Part shown: positions 23,999-33,003 of the stretch, piece by piece
Layout of the letters: each line of letters begins with the position of its first letter
Position numbering within the stretch: position 1 is the stretch's first letter
Origin: Lentzea atacamensis
Lineage (GTDB): Bacteria; Actinomycetota; Actinomycetes; Mycobacteriales; Pseudonocardiaceae
Reading direction: 5' to 3'
Assembly (NCBI RefSeq): GCF_003269295.1
Contig: NZ_QLTT01000009.1
Location: 1 to 64,000, forward strand
DNA: 64,000 nt
Made by a program: the position numbers and the translations under genes
Notes under the pieces: model-generated
Database searches by the model: none
What the model saw: the letters and a program-made list of their open reading frames with translations, nothing else
Told to the model about the DNA's origin: nothing

Positions 23999-25294
23999 AT
24001 GTTCAGCAAGAGCCGCGGCAAGATCGCCGCAGTGCTCGCAATCTGCCTGCCCGTGCTGGTCGCGGGCATGGCGACGCCCAGTGCCGCCGACTCCGGCCGC
24101 TATCTGCTCGAAGTCACCGCGAACACCTCGGCCGAACGCACCCAGATCGCCGAGATCGGTGTCGACGTGCTCGGTGCGACCAAGCTCACCACGGTCTCGG
24201 TGGTCGCGGACAAGTCCCAGTACAGGGCCCTGCGGGCGACCGGTCTGCCGATCAAGTACGTCGGCGACTTCGAGCAGCAGCTCAAGAGCCTCGGCAAGGT
24301 CGACTTCAAGGACCCGCAGCCCGGTCAGGTCGGCACCCAGGACTTCCCGTCCGGCTACACCGGCTACCACAACTTCGCGGAGATGACCGCGGAGCTGCAG
24401 CAGACGGTCCGCGACCACCCGAGCCTCACGAGCATGCGCAGCATCGGCAAGAGCTTCCAGAACCGGGACATCTGGGCACTCAAGCTCAGCGACAACGTGG
24501 CCTCCGACGAGAGCGAGCCGGAGGTGCTGTTCGTCTGCGGCCAGCACGCCCGTGAGCACCTGACCGTCGAGCAGTGCCTGCAGATCATCAAGCGCTACAC
24601 CGACAACTACGCCACCCCGGCGATCAAGAACCTGGTCGACAGCCGCGAGGTCTGGATCGTCCCGATGATGAACCCGGACGGCGCCGAGTACGACATCGCG
24701 ACCGGCTCGTTCCGCGGCTGGCGCAAGAACCGCCAGGGCAACGGCACCGACCTCAACCGCAACTGGGGTTACAAGTGGGGCTGCTGCGGCGGCTCGAGCG
24801 GCAGCTCGACGTCGGACACCTACCGCGGCACCGCGGCGTTCTCCGCGCCGGAGACCGCCCGCATCCGCGACTTCGTGAACTCGCGCGTGGTCGGTGGCAC
24901 CCAGCAGATCAAGACGTTCATCGACTTCCACTCGTTCTCGGAGCTCGTGCTGTGGCCGTACGGCTACACCAAGGCGGACACCGACACCGGTCTCAACGCG
25001 GACGAGGCGCGCGCGTTCCAGACGCTCGGCCGGCAGATGGCCGCCACCAACGGCTACACGCCGGAGCAGGCGAGCGACCTGTACATCACCGACGGCACCA
25101 GCGACGACTGGATGTGGGGCCAGCACAAGATCTGGGCCTACACCTTCGAGCTGTACCCGAGCAGCGGCGGCCTCAACGGCTTCTACCCGCGCGACACGGT
25201 CATCGCGGCGCAGACCGCCCGCAACGACCGTGCCGTCGACCTGTTCCTGAGCTACTCCGACTGCGTGAAGCGGGTCATCGGGCAATCCTGCTGA
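23999..25294 (+). CDS. Secreted M14 zinc carboxypeptidase
   Basis: A 431-residue exoenzyme. Start ATG 23999 has GGAGGAAAG directly upstream; it opens a signal peptide (FSKSRGKIAAVLAICLPVLVAGMATPSAA). A propeptide-like region (about 30-115) precedes the catalytic domain. Zinc ligands: His and Glu in CGQHAREHLTVEQ, and the third His in FIDFHSFSELVLWPYG. Substrate residues: Arg and Asn in DLNRNWGYKWG. Catalytic Glu in AYTFELYP. The insert WGCCGGSSGSSTSDTYRG and the whole order match actinomycete carboxypeptidase T-like enzymes. It removes C-terminal residues from peptides outside the cell. Its 3' end overlaps the convergent PLP gene by 20 bases. Confidence 0.92.
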   Translation: MFSKSRGKIAAVLAICLPVLVAGMATPSAADSGRYLLEVTANTSAERTQIAEIGVDVLGATKLTTVSVVADKSQYRALRATGLPIKYVGDFEQQLKSLGKVDFKDPQPGQVGTQDFPSGYTGYHNFAEMTAELQQTVRDHPSLTSMRSIGKSFQNRDIWALKLSDNVASDESEPEVLFVCGQHAREHLTVEQCLQIIKRYTDNYATPAIKNLVDSREVWIVPMMNPDGAEYDIATGSFRGWRKNRQGNGTDLNRNWGYKWGCCGGSSGSSTSDTYRGTAAFSAPETARIRDFVNSRVVGGTQQIKTFIDFHSFSELVLWPYGYTKADTDTGLNADEARAFQTLGRQMAATNGYTPEQASDLYITDGTSDDWMWGQHKIWAYTFELYPSSGGLNGFYPRDTVIAAQTARNDRAVDLFLSYSDCVKRVIGQSC

Positions 25295-26399
25295 TCCGTT
25301 CCAGCGCCTGATCGATCTCCTCAGGAGTGACGAAGTAGTGCGGGGAGGCCCGCACTACTTCGTCCAGGCCACGCCGCGTCATGTCGATCCGCGTCGAGCC
25401 GGCCTGCGACACGGTGACCGCCACGCCGAGGTCCCACAGCCGGTCCTTCAGCTCCAGCGCCGGCACCCGATCCGACGTGAAGGTGACGATGCCCGACTGT
25501 CGCACGCCGAGATCGCGCACGGTGATGCCGGGGATGGCCCGCAGACCCTCCCGCAAACGCTTGGCGCGGTCGGCGACCTCGGCTTCGATGACGTCGAGGC
25601 CCATGTCCAGCGCGTAGCGCGCGGCCGCGATCAGGCCGAGCCGGTCGGCGATGCTGCACTCCCACAGCTCGAACACCCGAGCGTCGTCACGCAGCCGGTA
25701 CTCCAGGGGCCCGGTCCACTCGCCGCTGTGCAGGTCCACCAGACGTGGGTGGAGCCTTTCGCGCACCTCGTCGCGCACGACCAGAGCACCCGTACCGCGC
25801 GGTCCGCGCAGCCACTTGCGGCCGGTGCACGCCAGCATGTCGTACTCGAGCCCGCGCAGGTCGAGCTGCCCCGTCGACTGACAGGCGTCGAGCAACACCA
25901 GCGCACCGACCTCGTGGGCCGCCGCGGTCACTTCATTCACGGGGTTGACCAAGCCGCCGTTCGTCGGCACGTGGACGAGCGAGATCAGCTTGACCCGGTT
26001 GTCAAGGTGCAGAGCGTCGAGATCGACCTGGCCGTGGATGTCGGAAGGAACGACCTCGACGATCGCCCCGGTCTCCGCCGCTCGGCGCAGAACCGGGATC
26101 GCATTGCCACCGTATTCGGCCTCGGTGACAAGAATTCTGTCTCCGGCTTCCAGTGGCACCGCGTCGAACGCCGCCAACCATGATCGAGTTGCACTGTCCG
26201 TGAACGCGACCTCGGACGGGTGACACCCGAAGAACTCGGCGAGGACGCCGTAGCCCGCCTCCAGGTCGTCTCGGCGTTCGGCGGCGGCACGGTAGCCACC
26301 GATCTCGGTTTCCCGCTTCAGATGGCCGATCACCTCGTCCACAACCGGGGCTGGCGGGATCGACGAACCGGCGCTGTCCAAGAAGATCAGGTCGCTCAC
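25275..26399 (-). CDS. Class V aminotransferase (cysteine desulfurase/isopenicillin-epimerase-like)
   Basis: A 374-residue PLP enzyme. Motifs: LIFLDSAGSSIPPAPVVDEV (N-terminal cofactor strand), FTDSATRSWLAAFDA, LLDACQSTGQLDL (Asp and Gln that hold the ring), and the PLP Lys in LACTGRKWLRGPRGTGAL (about residue 213). The RGPRGTG loop after the Lys and absence of a catalytic-loop Cys suggest a lyase or epimerase group rather than a sulfur-mobilising desulfurase. The GTG at 26399 (VSDLIFLDSAG) is chosen by homology; GTG 26405 is an alternative. It is divergent from the membrane pair at 26427. Confidence 0.83.
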   Translation of the reverse strand: MSDLIFLDSAGSSIPPAPVVDEVIGHLKRETEIGGYRAAAERRDDLEAGYGVLAEFFGCHPSEVAFTDSATRSWLAAFDAVPLEAGDRILVTEAEYGGNAIPVLRRAAETGAIVEVVPSDIHGQVDLDALHLDNRVKLISLVHVPTNGGLVNPVNEVTAAAHEVGALVLLDACQSTGQLDLRGLEYDMLACTGRKWLRGPRGTGALVVRDEVRERLHPRLVDLHSGEWTGPLEYRLRDDARVFELWECSIADRLGLIAAARYALDMGLDVIEAEVADRAKRLREGLRAIPGITVRDLGVRQSGIVTFTSDRVPALELKDRLWDLGVAVTVSQAGSTRIDMTRRGLDEVVRASPHYFVTPEEIDQALERISRIAR

Positions 26400-26426
26400 T
26401 CGCACAACTGTGCCACCATCAGGTGC

Positions 26427-26915
26427 ATGGGGGTTCGCTCGTTCGGGTACAGCGCGCAAGTCCGGCCGTTCTTGTGGGTGTTCCTCGTGCTGACGCCGTT
26501 GGAGATCCTGCTCGTCGACCTGCTGGTGCCGTGGTTCTGGCTGCGGGCCGTGCTGCTCGTGTTCGGGTTGCTGAGCGGATTGTTGCTCGGCTGGATGCTG
26601 TGGATGCTCTACAAGTTCAAGCACGAGATCGACGACGAGCACCTGTGGCTGCGGTACGCGCGCGAGTTCGAGTACCGGATTCCGCTGGCGGCCATCGAAA
26701 GCGTCACGCAGGGCATGACCAGCTGGTCGCTCAACAAGACGCGGTCCGTTGTGGACGGAACGCTCGTGCTGGAGATCTCCAACTCCACCAACGTCTCCGT
26801 GCGGTTGAACGAGCCGCAGGAGATCGATCTCGGCCGGCGCGGCGTGCACGAGGTGACGAAGATCGAGTTCTGGACCGACAGCCCCGACGAGATGGTGCGC
26901 GCGCTGCGGAAATAG
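26427..26915 (+). CDS. Two-helix membrane protein with PH-like domain, first of a tandem pair
   Basis: A 162-residue protein. Two transmembrane helices at about 14-65 (FLWVFLVLTPLEILLVDLL, LRAVLLVFGLLSGLLLGWMLWML) are followed by a beta-rich domain: DDEHLWLRYAREFEYRIPLAAIESVTQG...VVDGTLVLEISNSTNVSVRLNEPQEIDLGRRGVHEVTKIEFWTDSPDEMVRALRK. This pattern, with a two-helix anchor, an R.PL.AI.SV strand and a final EFWTD-P...R helix, resembles bacterial PH-like (YdbT/bPH2) domains. Function unknown. A clear paralogue follows at 26926. Confidence 0.7.
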   Translation: MGVRSFGYSAQVRPFLWVFLVLTPLEILLVDLLVPWFWLRAVLLVFGLLSGLLLGWMLWMLYKFKHEIDDEHLWLRYAREFEYRIPLAAIESVTQGMTSWSLNKTRSVVDGTLVLEISNSTNVSVRLNEPQEIDLGRRGVHEVTKIEFWTDSPDEMVRALRK

Positions 26916-26925
26916 GCTCCGCCAC

Positions 26926-27417
26926 ATGGTGGAGATCCCCTACGGCAAGCGCATGAGGCCGCGGTACTGGCGGTTCCTGATCATCACGGCGGTCGGGGTC
27001 GCGTTGGTCGCATTTGCCCTGGACATCCCGTGGTTGCTCATCACGCTGATCGTGCTCGGCGTGCTGAACACCATCGTCTGCGCGGGCGCTCTCTACGTGC
27101 TGCACCGCCAGCCGCACACCGTCACCGACGACGAGCTGCGACTTCGTCAGCTGGGGTTCTTCGACTGGCGCATCCCGACCGCGGACCTCGGCGCCGCGCA
27201 GGTCACCGAGCGCATCCACAAGGGGCAGCGCAGCGTCGAGGTGATCGGCGACGCGCTCGTCATCCAGTCGCTGACCAAGACGAACGTGTCCGTGCCGTTC
27301 CGCGAGCCGCAGCTCGTGGACCTCGGCAAGACCGGCGCGCGGCGGGTGAAGCGCGTCGAGTTCTGGGCGGACGACCCGGAACGCGCCGTCCGCGAGATCA
27401 ACTCCAGGACTACTTAG
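26926..27417 (+). CDS. Two-helix membrane protein with PH-like domain, second of a tandem pair
   Basis: A 163-residue paralogue of the preceding gene: LGFFDWRIPTADLGAAQVTERIHKGQRSVEVIGDALVIQSLTKTNVSVPFREPQLVDLGKTGARRVKRVEFWADDPERAVREI aligns with it throughout. Two helices are at about 15-60. A TAGGCT box seven bases before the ATG, overlapping the end of the first gene, hints at its own leaderless promoter. The last 8 bases overlap the convergent lipoprotein gene. Confidence 0.7.
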   Translation: MVEIPYGKRMRPRYWRFLIITAVGVALVAFALDIPWLLITLIVLGVLNTIVCAGALYVLHRQPHTVTDDELRLRQLGFFDWRIPTADLGAAQVTERIHKGQRSVEVIGDALVIQSLTKTNVSVPFREPQLVDLGKTGARRVKRVEFWADDPERAVREINSRTT

Positions 27418-28909
27418 GCTCCCACTTGTCGAGGTTCCACCACGGGCCCCAGGCGAGCGCGCCGTAGGAGTTCGGGTCGACCACGGCCTGGTAGCCGTTC
27501 CACGAGTCGCGCATGACGTACGCGTGCTCGGGGAAGACCAGCACGGCCATCGACGGCACCGCGATGAACGCCTGCTGGAAGAGCTTGTACGCCACCGCCC
27601 GTTGCGCCGGGTCGATGAGCTTGCGACCGTTCTCCAGCGCCGCGTCGGCGGCCGGGCTGCCCTGGCCGCGCAGGTCGTAGAGCATCAGGTCCGGGTCGAA
27701 CGGGGAGCCCTCGCCGTAGAGCAGCGCGTCCTGGCCCATGCGCGGCCGGATCGCCTCCCACGACAGCCCGGCGAGCTGCACGTCCACGCCGACGGCCTTG
27801 GCATCCGCCGCGAACGCCGTGGCGAGGTCTGCGCGCAGGTCGTCGCCGAGCGGGTACATCAGCGTGAACCGGGCGGGCACACCTTCCCTGACGCGGATTC
27901 CGTCCGCGCCGGCGACCCAGCCCGCCGCGTCGAGCTGCCGGGCGGCCTCGGTCTTGTCGAAGCGGAACTTGGCGGTCGGGTCGAACTCCTCCGCCAGCGC
28001 GTCCGGCACCGGCGTGTAGGCGATCGTGCCCTTGCCGTCGAGGAGGCTGTCGATCATGCCCTGGCGGTTCGCGGCGTAGTTGAGCGCGAGGCGGATGCCG
28101 GCGTTGCCGGTCACCGGGTTCGCCGCGGGCAGCCGCACGGCGCGGTAGTCGGAGCTGCGGTGGTACTGGACGAGCAGCCCGGACCTGCCGGAGAACTGCC
28201 CCGCGATCTTGGGCGGCAGGACGGTGCCGTCGAACTCGCCGTCCTGCATGCGGCGGGCGCGCTGGTTGTCGTCGGTGACGAACACGACGGTCAGCTTCTT
28301 GATCTTGGGTGCACCGTCGAAGTAGCTCTCGTTGGCGTCCAGCAGCAGCCGGTCGCCCTTCTTCCACTCGGTGACCTTGTACGGGCCGGTGCCGACGGGC
28401 CGGCCGTTCGGGTTGGCCTGCTCGCTCGGGAGGATGCCCAGCACCAGCAGGTGCGGGAAGGCGGCGTGCTGCTGGTTGAGGGTGAAGCGGACCGAGGAGG
28501 GGGTGACCTGCTCGACGCTCTTGAGCGTGCTGAACCTGTCCTTGACCGGGTTCTGCAGCGCCGCGGTGTAGGTGGCGACGACGTCCTCGGCGCCGAACAC
28601 GCTGCCGTCGGTGAACTTCACGTCACCGCGCAGTTTCACCGTCCAGCTCAGCCCGTCCGCGGCCGGTTCCGGCAGGTCGGCGGCGAGCTGCGGCTTGAGC
28701 GACCCGTCCTGGCGGTGCTCGACGAGCCCGTCGTAGATCTTCGACACGCCCTGCGCGCCGTAGCCGAGCAACGGGTTCAGCGTGGCCGGCTCGTCGCGGT
28801 CGGCGAGCACGATCGACGTGCCGTTCGAGCCACCGTCCGGGCGGGGCGGCGCGGTCTCGGTGCAGCCCGCGACGGCCAGCAACACGACGAGAAGCAGTGG
28901 GAAACGCAC
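27410..28909 (-). CDS. Peptide-binding lipoprotein of an ABC transporter (SBP family 5)
   Basis: A 499-residue protein. A short lipoprotein signal VRFPLLLVVLLAVAGC has a lipobox LAVAGC with acylated Cys at about 16. The body is a family 5 solute-binding protein: NPLLGYGAQGVSKIYDGLVEH, KLRGDVKFTDGSVFGAEDVVATYTAAL, GTGPYKVTEWKKGDRLLLDANESYFDGAPKIKKLTVVFV, and a C-terminal lobe ending WGPWWNLDKWEPK. It would bind peptides or nickel-like ligands at the outer face of the membrane. The GTG at 28909 was chosen so that the gene does not overlap the divergent nitrilase ATG; an ATG at 28936 is the longer alternative. No permease or ATPase gene is adjacent, so it is an orphan. Confidence 0.88.
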   Translation of the reverse strand: MRFPLLLVVLLAVAGCTETAPPRPDGGSNGTSIVLADRDEPATLNPLLGYGAQGVSKIYDGLVEHRQDGSLKPQLAADLPEPAADGLSWTVKLRGDVKFTDGSVFGAEDVVATYTAALQNPVKDRFSTLKSVEQVTPSSVRFTLNQQHAAFPHLLVLGILPSEQANPNGRPVGTGPYKVTEWKKGDRLLLDANESYFDGAPKIKKLTVVFVTDDNQRARRMQDGEFDGTVLPPKIAGQFSGRSGLLVQYHRSSDYRAVRLPAANPVTGNAGIRLALNYAANRQGMIDSLLDGKGTIAYTPVPDALAEEFDPTAKFRFDKTEAARQLDAAGWVAGADGIRVREGVPARFTLMYPLGDDLRADLATAFAADAKAVGVDVQLAGLSWEAIRPRMGQDALLYGEGSPFDPDLMLYDLRGQGSPAADAALENGRKLIDPAQRAVAYKLFQQAFIAVPSMAVLVFPEHAYVMRDSWNGYQAVVDPNSYGALAWGPWWNLDKWEPK

Positions 28910-28934
28910 GGTTCCGGACCCTACAGTGATCCTC

Positions 28935-29708
28935 ATGCGCATCGCTGTGAGCCAGATCAGCTCGACGACGGACCCCCGGTCCAACCTGGAGCTCGTCCGC
29001 GACGCGGTGCGCCGGGCCGACGGCGCGCGGGTCGTCCTGCTGCCCGAGGCGACGATGTGCCGCTTCGGAGTGCCGCTCGGTCCCGTCGCGGAGCCGCTGG
29101 ACGGTCCGTGGGCTTCCGCGGTGCACGAGATCGCCGCTTCGCACGGCGTCGTGGTGGTGGCGGGCATGTTCACGCCGTCCGGCGACCGCGTGACGAACAC
29201 GATGCTGGTGACCGGGCCCGACATCCACCTCGGCTACGACAAGATCCACCTGTTCGACGCGTTCGGGTTCCAGGAGTCGCGCACGGTCGCCCCCGGTTCG
29301 TCACCCGTCGTCTTCGAACTGGACGGCGTCACATTGGGCGTCGCCACCTGCTACGACATCCGCTTCCCAGAACTGTTCCGCGCGCTGGCGGACAAGGGCG
29401 CGTCGGCGGTGCTCGTCGGGGCGTCGTGGGGTGCAGGGCCGGGCAAGAAGGAGCAGTGGGAACTGCTGGTGCGCGCGCGTGCCCTGGACTGCACGTCCTG
29501 GGTGGTGGCGTGCGGGCAGGCCTACCCCGGCGACCTGGGCTCGTCCGCGCCGACCGGGATCGGCTACTCCACGGTCGCGGACCCGTTCGGCAACGTGGCT
29601 CTGCAGCTGTCCGACAAGCCGGAGGTCGCGGTCGCGGAAATTGATCCGGGCGCAACGGGACAAGCACGCTCGGTACTGCCGGTGCTGGCGAACCGACGGC
29701 TACGTTGA
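28935..29708 (+). CDS. Carbon-nitrogen hydrolase (nitrilase superfamily)
   Basis: A 257-residue amidase. The catalytic triad is visible: Glu in VLLPEATMCRFG (about 39), Lys in GYDKIHLFDAFG (about 99-105) and Cys in LGVATCYDIRFPELF (about 135-140). A second Glu lies in KKEQWELLVRARALD. The pattern and length resemble Nit1/Nit2-type amidases (deaminated glutathione or omega-amidase), which repair side products of metabolism. Its ATG at 28935 is divergent from the lipoprotein gene. Confidence 0.88.
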   Translation: MRIAVSQISSTTDPRSNLELVRDAVRRADGARVVLLPEATMCRFGVPLGPVAEPLDGPWASAVHEIAASHGVVVVAGMFTPSGDRVTNTMLVTGPDIHLGYDKIHLFDAFGFQESRTVAPGSSPVVFELDGVTLGVATCYDIRFPELFRALADKGASAVLVGASWGAGPGKKEQWELLVRARALDCTSWVVACGQAYPGDLGSSAPTGIGYSTVADPFGNVALQLSDKPEVAVAEIDPGATGQARSVLPVLANRRLR

Positions 29709-29712
29709 TCTC

Positions 29713-30120
29713 ATGCGCATCGTTTCGGCCGTGGTGGCCGCTTTGCTGTTGTTGTCCGGCGTCGCCTCGGCCACGCCTTCGCGCGGGGTGACGGCGCGCG
29801 AGATCGCCAAGTGGTCGGCCGCAGGCAACGACTACGTCATCCGCGAGATCACCGTCGCCGCCGGTGGCAGCACCGGCTGGCACCACCACGACGGCACTCT
29901 GTACGCCGTCGTCACGAAGGGCGTGCTGACGCGGACCATGTCCGACTGCACCACCTCGTTCGTGCACCACCGCGGTGACACGGTGATCGAGGAGCCCCAT
30001 CACGTGCACATCGGGCGCAACCTCGGCACCGAGCCGATGGTGTTGCAGGTGCTGTACGTGAACCCGGCCGGCACACCGCTGTCGCGCGACGAGCCGAATC
30101 CGGGTTGTTCGTTCGAGTGA
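29713..30120 (+). CDS. Secreted cupin-domain protein
   Basis: A 135-residue protein with an N-terminal signal peptide (MRIVSAVVAALLLLSGVASA). A single cupin barrel follows: VAAGGSTGWHHHDGTLYAVVTKGVLTRTM (GX5HXHX3,4EX6G-like, with HHH as metal ligands) and GDTVIEEPHHVHIGRNLGTEPMVLQVLYVNPAG. It ends in a Cys (GCSFE). Such small exported cupins bind a metal ion but have no assigned role. The gene starts four bases after the nitrilase stop and is likely co-transcribed. Confidence 0.82.
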   Translation: MRIVSAVVAALLLLSGVASATPSRGVTAREIAKWSAAGNDYVIREITVAAGGSTGWHHHDGTLYAVVTKGVLTRTMSDCTTSFVHHRGDTVIEEPHHVHIGRNLGTEPMVLQVLYVNPAGTPLSRDEPNPGCSFE

Positions 30121-30160
30121 GCTTGACCTCCAGCTAGGTCGAGATCACAGGATCTGGGGC

Positions 30161-30586
30161 ATGACTCTTCCCGTCCTGCCCCAGTTCGTCCGCAGCCGCA
30201 CCGACCTCGACGGCTACCGGCTGTACCGCCGCAGCTACCCGAGCCGCGGACGCCAGGTCGGTTGCGTCGTGCTCGTCACGGTCGACACCGAGGACGAGGC
30301 CACCGCACGGGCGTGGGTCGACTCGGTGTTCGTGGCGCTGGCCAGCGAGCCGAACCCGCATCCCGGCGGCATCACCGCCGCCTTTCACATCCGTGACGAC
30401 GGCAAGCGCGTCATCAACTACGCGGAATGGGTCAGCGCGCAGGATCACGTAGACGCCGTGTCGGGCGGCAACGGTGTGGGCTCACGCACCGCGGACTGGC
30501 GCCGGGTGCAGAACTTTCCCGGCGTCCAGCACGTCAGCGTGGAGCGGTACCAGCCGCTAGCGAAGGTCCAGGCCGAGGTCGAGTGA
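30161..30586 (+). CDS. Antibiotic-biosynthesis-monooxygenase-fold (ABM) protein
   Basis: A 141-residue protein with a ferredoxin-like alpha+beta fold: RQVGCVVLVTVDTEDEATARAWVDSVFVALASEPNPHPGGITAAFHIRDDGKRVINYAEWVSAQDHVDAV. The GGITAAFHIS-type strand and NYAEW motif are typical of ABM/quinol-oxygenase-like proteins in actinomycetes. It may act on an aromatic or redox metabolite, or only bind one. Tail-to-tail overlap of 30 bases with nadC. Confidence 0.75.
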   Translation: MTLPVLPQFVRSRTDLDGYRLYRRSYPSRGRQVGCVVLVTVDTEDEATARAWVDSVFVALASEPNPHPGGITAAFHIRDDGKRVINYAEWVSAQDHVDAVSGGNGVGSRTADWRRVQNFPGVQHVSVERYQPLAKVQAEVE

Positions 30587-31393
30587 CGGGCTGGAGTGCG
30601 TGAGGCCACCGACCGCGAGGTAGTCCACCCCGGTCTCGGCATACCGGCGGGCCACGTCCAGCGTCAGCCCGCCGGACGCCTCCAGCTTCACGTTCTCCGG
30701 CCTCCTGGCAACCGCCTCGGCGCACTGCTCCGGCGTGAAGTTGTCCAGCAGCACCAGTTCCGCACCCTCGGCGATCGCCTCGTCGAGCTGCTCCAGGCTG
30801 TCGACCTCGACCTCCATCAGCAGCTCCGGCGCGTGCGCACGGGCGGCTCGGATCGCGGCGCCCACCGAACCCGCCGCGGCGACGTGGTTGTCCTTGATCA
30901 GGATCGCGTCGCCGAGGCCCATTCGGTGGTTCACGCCGCCGCCGCAGCGGACGGCGTACTTCTGCAGCAAACGCAAGCCCGGCAGCGTCTTGCGGGAGTC
31001 GCGGACGAAGGCACCGGTGCCCTCGACGGCATCGACCCAGCGCGCCGTCTGAGTGGCGATGCCGGACAGGTGGCAGATCAGGTTGAGCGCGGTGCGTTCG
31101 ACGGTGAGCAGGCCTCGGGTCGGGCCGGTCAGCACCAGCGCGGGCTCGCCGGGTACCGCCTTGTCGCCGTCGGCGGCCTCGGACAGCACCTCGACCTCGG
31201 GCAGGTAGCGCTGGAAGGCCGCGCGTGCAATGGAAACGCCGCACAGCACGCCGCCGGAACGAGGCGTGATCGCGGCGGTCGCCACCGCCTTCTCCGGCAC
31301 GGTCGCCAGGGTGGTGGCGTCCAGGCCGTAGCGGAGGTCCTCTTCCAGGGCGAGCTGGATGACCCGGTTCGCGTCGTCCCAGTCGATGGTCAT
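30557..31393 (-). CDS. nadC: Quinolinate phosphoribosyltransferase (carboxylating)
   Basis: A 278-residue enzyme that joins quinolinate to PRPP to make nicotinate mononucleotide. N-terminal LEEDLRYGLDATTLATVPEKAVATA (about 14-38), PRPP/quinolinate site TALNLICHLSGIATQTA, DSRKTLPGLRLLQKYAVRCGGGVNHRMGL (about 130-158, Lys and Arg), ILIKDNHVAAAG, EVEVDSLEQL and LEASGGLTLDVARRYAETGVDYLAVGGLTHS. ATG 31393 (MTIDWDD) has GGAGGGTG upstream and overlaps the nadB stop by 4 bases. Last gene of nadA-nadB-nadC. Confidence 0.96.
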   Translation of the reverse strand: MTIDWDDANRVIQLALEEDLRYGLDATTLATVPEKAVATAAITPRSGGVLCGVSIARAAFQRYLPEVEVLSEAADGDKAVPGEPALVLTGPTRGLLTVERTALNLICHLSGIATQTARWVDAVEGTGAFVRDSRKTLPGLRLLQKYAVRCGGGVNHRMGLGDAILIKDNHVAAAGSVGAAIRAARAHAPELLMEVEVDSLEQLDEAIAEGAELVLLDNFTPEQCAEAVARRPENVKLEASGGLTLDVARRYAETGVDYLAVGGLTHSSPSLDLGLDLR

Positions 31394-33003
31394 GCGACAC
31401 CCTCCGCCAGAACAGGATCGGCCAGCACGGGCTGACCGGTCGGGGTGAGCCGGACGAGCTGGCTGCGTTGCCACGAGCCGGAACGCTCGACGTGGTCGGT
31501 GCGGACGTGGCAGCCGCGCGACTCGGTGCGTTCGGCGGCGGCGGCGATCAGGGCGCGGGCGGCCAGGGTCAGTGCCGCGTCCTCGACCAGTTCGCGCGAC
31601 TCCAGCTGCTTGTCCACAGTGGACACATCGAGCACCGAGCCGACGACGGCCAGGCCCTCGGCGTCGCGGCCGATCGCGGCGTAGCGCGACATCACGCGCT
31701 GGAGCAGGTCGCGGTCGGCGACCGGGGCCGTGGGCAGGGAGACGTCGGACGTACGAGCCGGTGCGATCAGACCCAGCGCCAGGTCGGACGCCACGGCCTC
31801 GGCGGCGCGCGTCCCGCAGACCAGGCCTTCGAGCAGGCTGTTGGACGCCAGGCGGTTCGCGCCGTGCAGGCCCGTGCGAGCTACCTCGCCGACGGCGTAC
31901 AGACCGGTGACGCCCGTGCGGCCGTCGACGGACGAAACCACGCCACCGCAGGCGAAGTGGGCCGCGGGAGCGACGGGAATCGGGTCCACCGCCGGGTCGA
32001 CGCCCACGGACACGCAGGCCGCGTAGACGGTCGGGAAGCGGGAAGCCATGTCGTGCAACGACGTCGCGTCCAGGAAGACGTGGTCGTCGACGCCACCGGG
32101 CCCCTGAGCCATGTGCCGGGTGATCGCGGCCGCCACGACGTCGCGCGGGGCCAGGTCCTCCAGCGGGTGCACGCCCTTCATCACGCGGGCGCCGGTCGCG
32201 TCGACCAGCACGGCACCCTCGCCGCGCACGGCTTCGGTGACGAGCGGGCAGCGGCCACGTGCGCCGCGGCCCGTGTACAGCACGGTCGGGTGGAACTGGA
32301 TGAACTCGACGTCCGCAGCCAGGGCACCGGCGCGCAACGCGAGGGCGAGGCCGTCACCCGTTGCGACAGAAGGGTTCGAGGTCGCCTGGTACATCTGGCC
32401 GATGCCCCCGGTCGCCAGCAGCACGGCCGGCGCGGTCAGGACACCGGGCACGCCGTTGCCGTCGAGCACCAGCAGTCCGCCCACAGCACCCAACGGCGTC
32501 TTCACCGTGTCGACCGCGACGTGGTTCTCCAGCAGGGGAACTCGTCCGTCCACAGTGGCCTTGAGCAGCGCGCGTTCGACCTCGGCGCCGGTCGCGTCAC
32601 CGCCGGCGTGCACGACGCGGAACGCGCTGTGGCCGCCTTCGCGGGTCCGCTCCAGCAGGCCGTCGGGCTTGGCGTCGAACACCGCACCGCGTTCCCGCAG
32701 CCGGGCCACCGCCGCCGGCCCGTCCGAGATGATCGCCGAGACAGCGGCCTCGTCGCAGAGGCCCGCGCCCGCCGTCAGCGTGTCCTCGATGTGCCGCGCG
32801 ACCGAGTCGCCGGGATCGTGCTGGTCCTGCATGACCACCGCGACGCCGCCCTGGGCCCAGCGGGTGTTGCCGTCGTCGCCCGCCGCCTTCGTGACGACGA
32901 GGACCCGCAACCCCAGCTCACGGGCACGCAGCGCGGCGGTCAGGCCCGCCACGCCCGTGCCGGCCACGATCAGGTCGGCCCGCGCCTCCCAGCGCGCGGC
33001 CAT
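31390..33003 (-). CDS. nadB: L-aspartate oxidase
   Basis: A 537-residue flavoprotein that oxidises L-aspartate to iminoaspartate. FAD-binding dinucleotide motif LIVAGTGVAGLTAALRARELG (about 10-30), catalytic region HSAFRVVHAGGDATGAEVERAL, GIGQMYQATSNP, EFIQFHPTVL, AAHFACGGVVSSVDGRTGVTGLYAVGEVARTGLHGANRLASNSLLEGLVCG. C-terminal helical domain from about 420. The ATG at 33003 shares one base with the nadA TGA; a GTG at 33006 is an alternative. Confidence 0.96.
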   Translation of the reverse strand: MAARWEARADLIVAGTGVAGLTAALRARELGLRVLVVTKAAGDDGNTRWAQGGVAVVMQDQHDPGDSVARHIEDTLTAGAGLCDEAAVSAIISDGPAAVARLRERGAVFDAKPDGLLERTREGGHSAFRVVHAGGDATGAEVERALLKATVDGRVPLLENHVAVDTVKTPLGAVGGLLVLDGNGVPGVLTAPAVLLATGGIGQMYQATSNPSVATGDGLALALRAGALAADVEFIQFHPTVLYTGRGARGRCPLVTEAVRGEGAVLVDATGARVMKGVHPLEDLAPRDVVAAAITRHMAQGPGGVDDHVFLDATSLHDMASRFPTVYAACVSVGVDPAVDPIPVAPAAHFACGGVVSSVDGRTGVTGLYAVGEVARTGLHGANRLASNSLLEGLVCGTRAAEAVASDLALGLIAPARTSDVSLPTAPVADRDLLQRVMSRYAAIGRDAEGLAVVGSVLDVSTVDKQLESRELVEDAALTLAARALIAAAAERTESRGCHVRTDHVERSGSWQRSQLVRLTPTGQPVLADPVLAEGVA

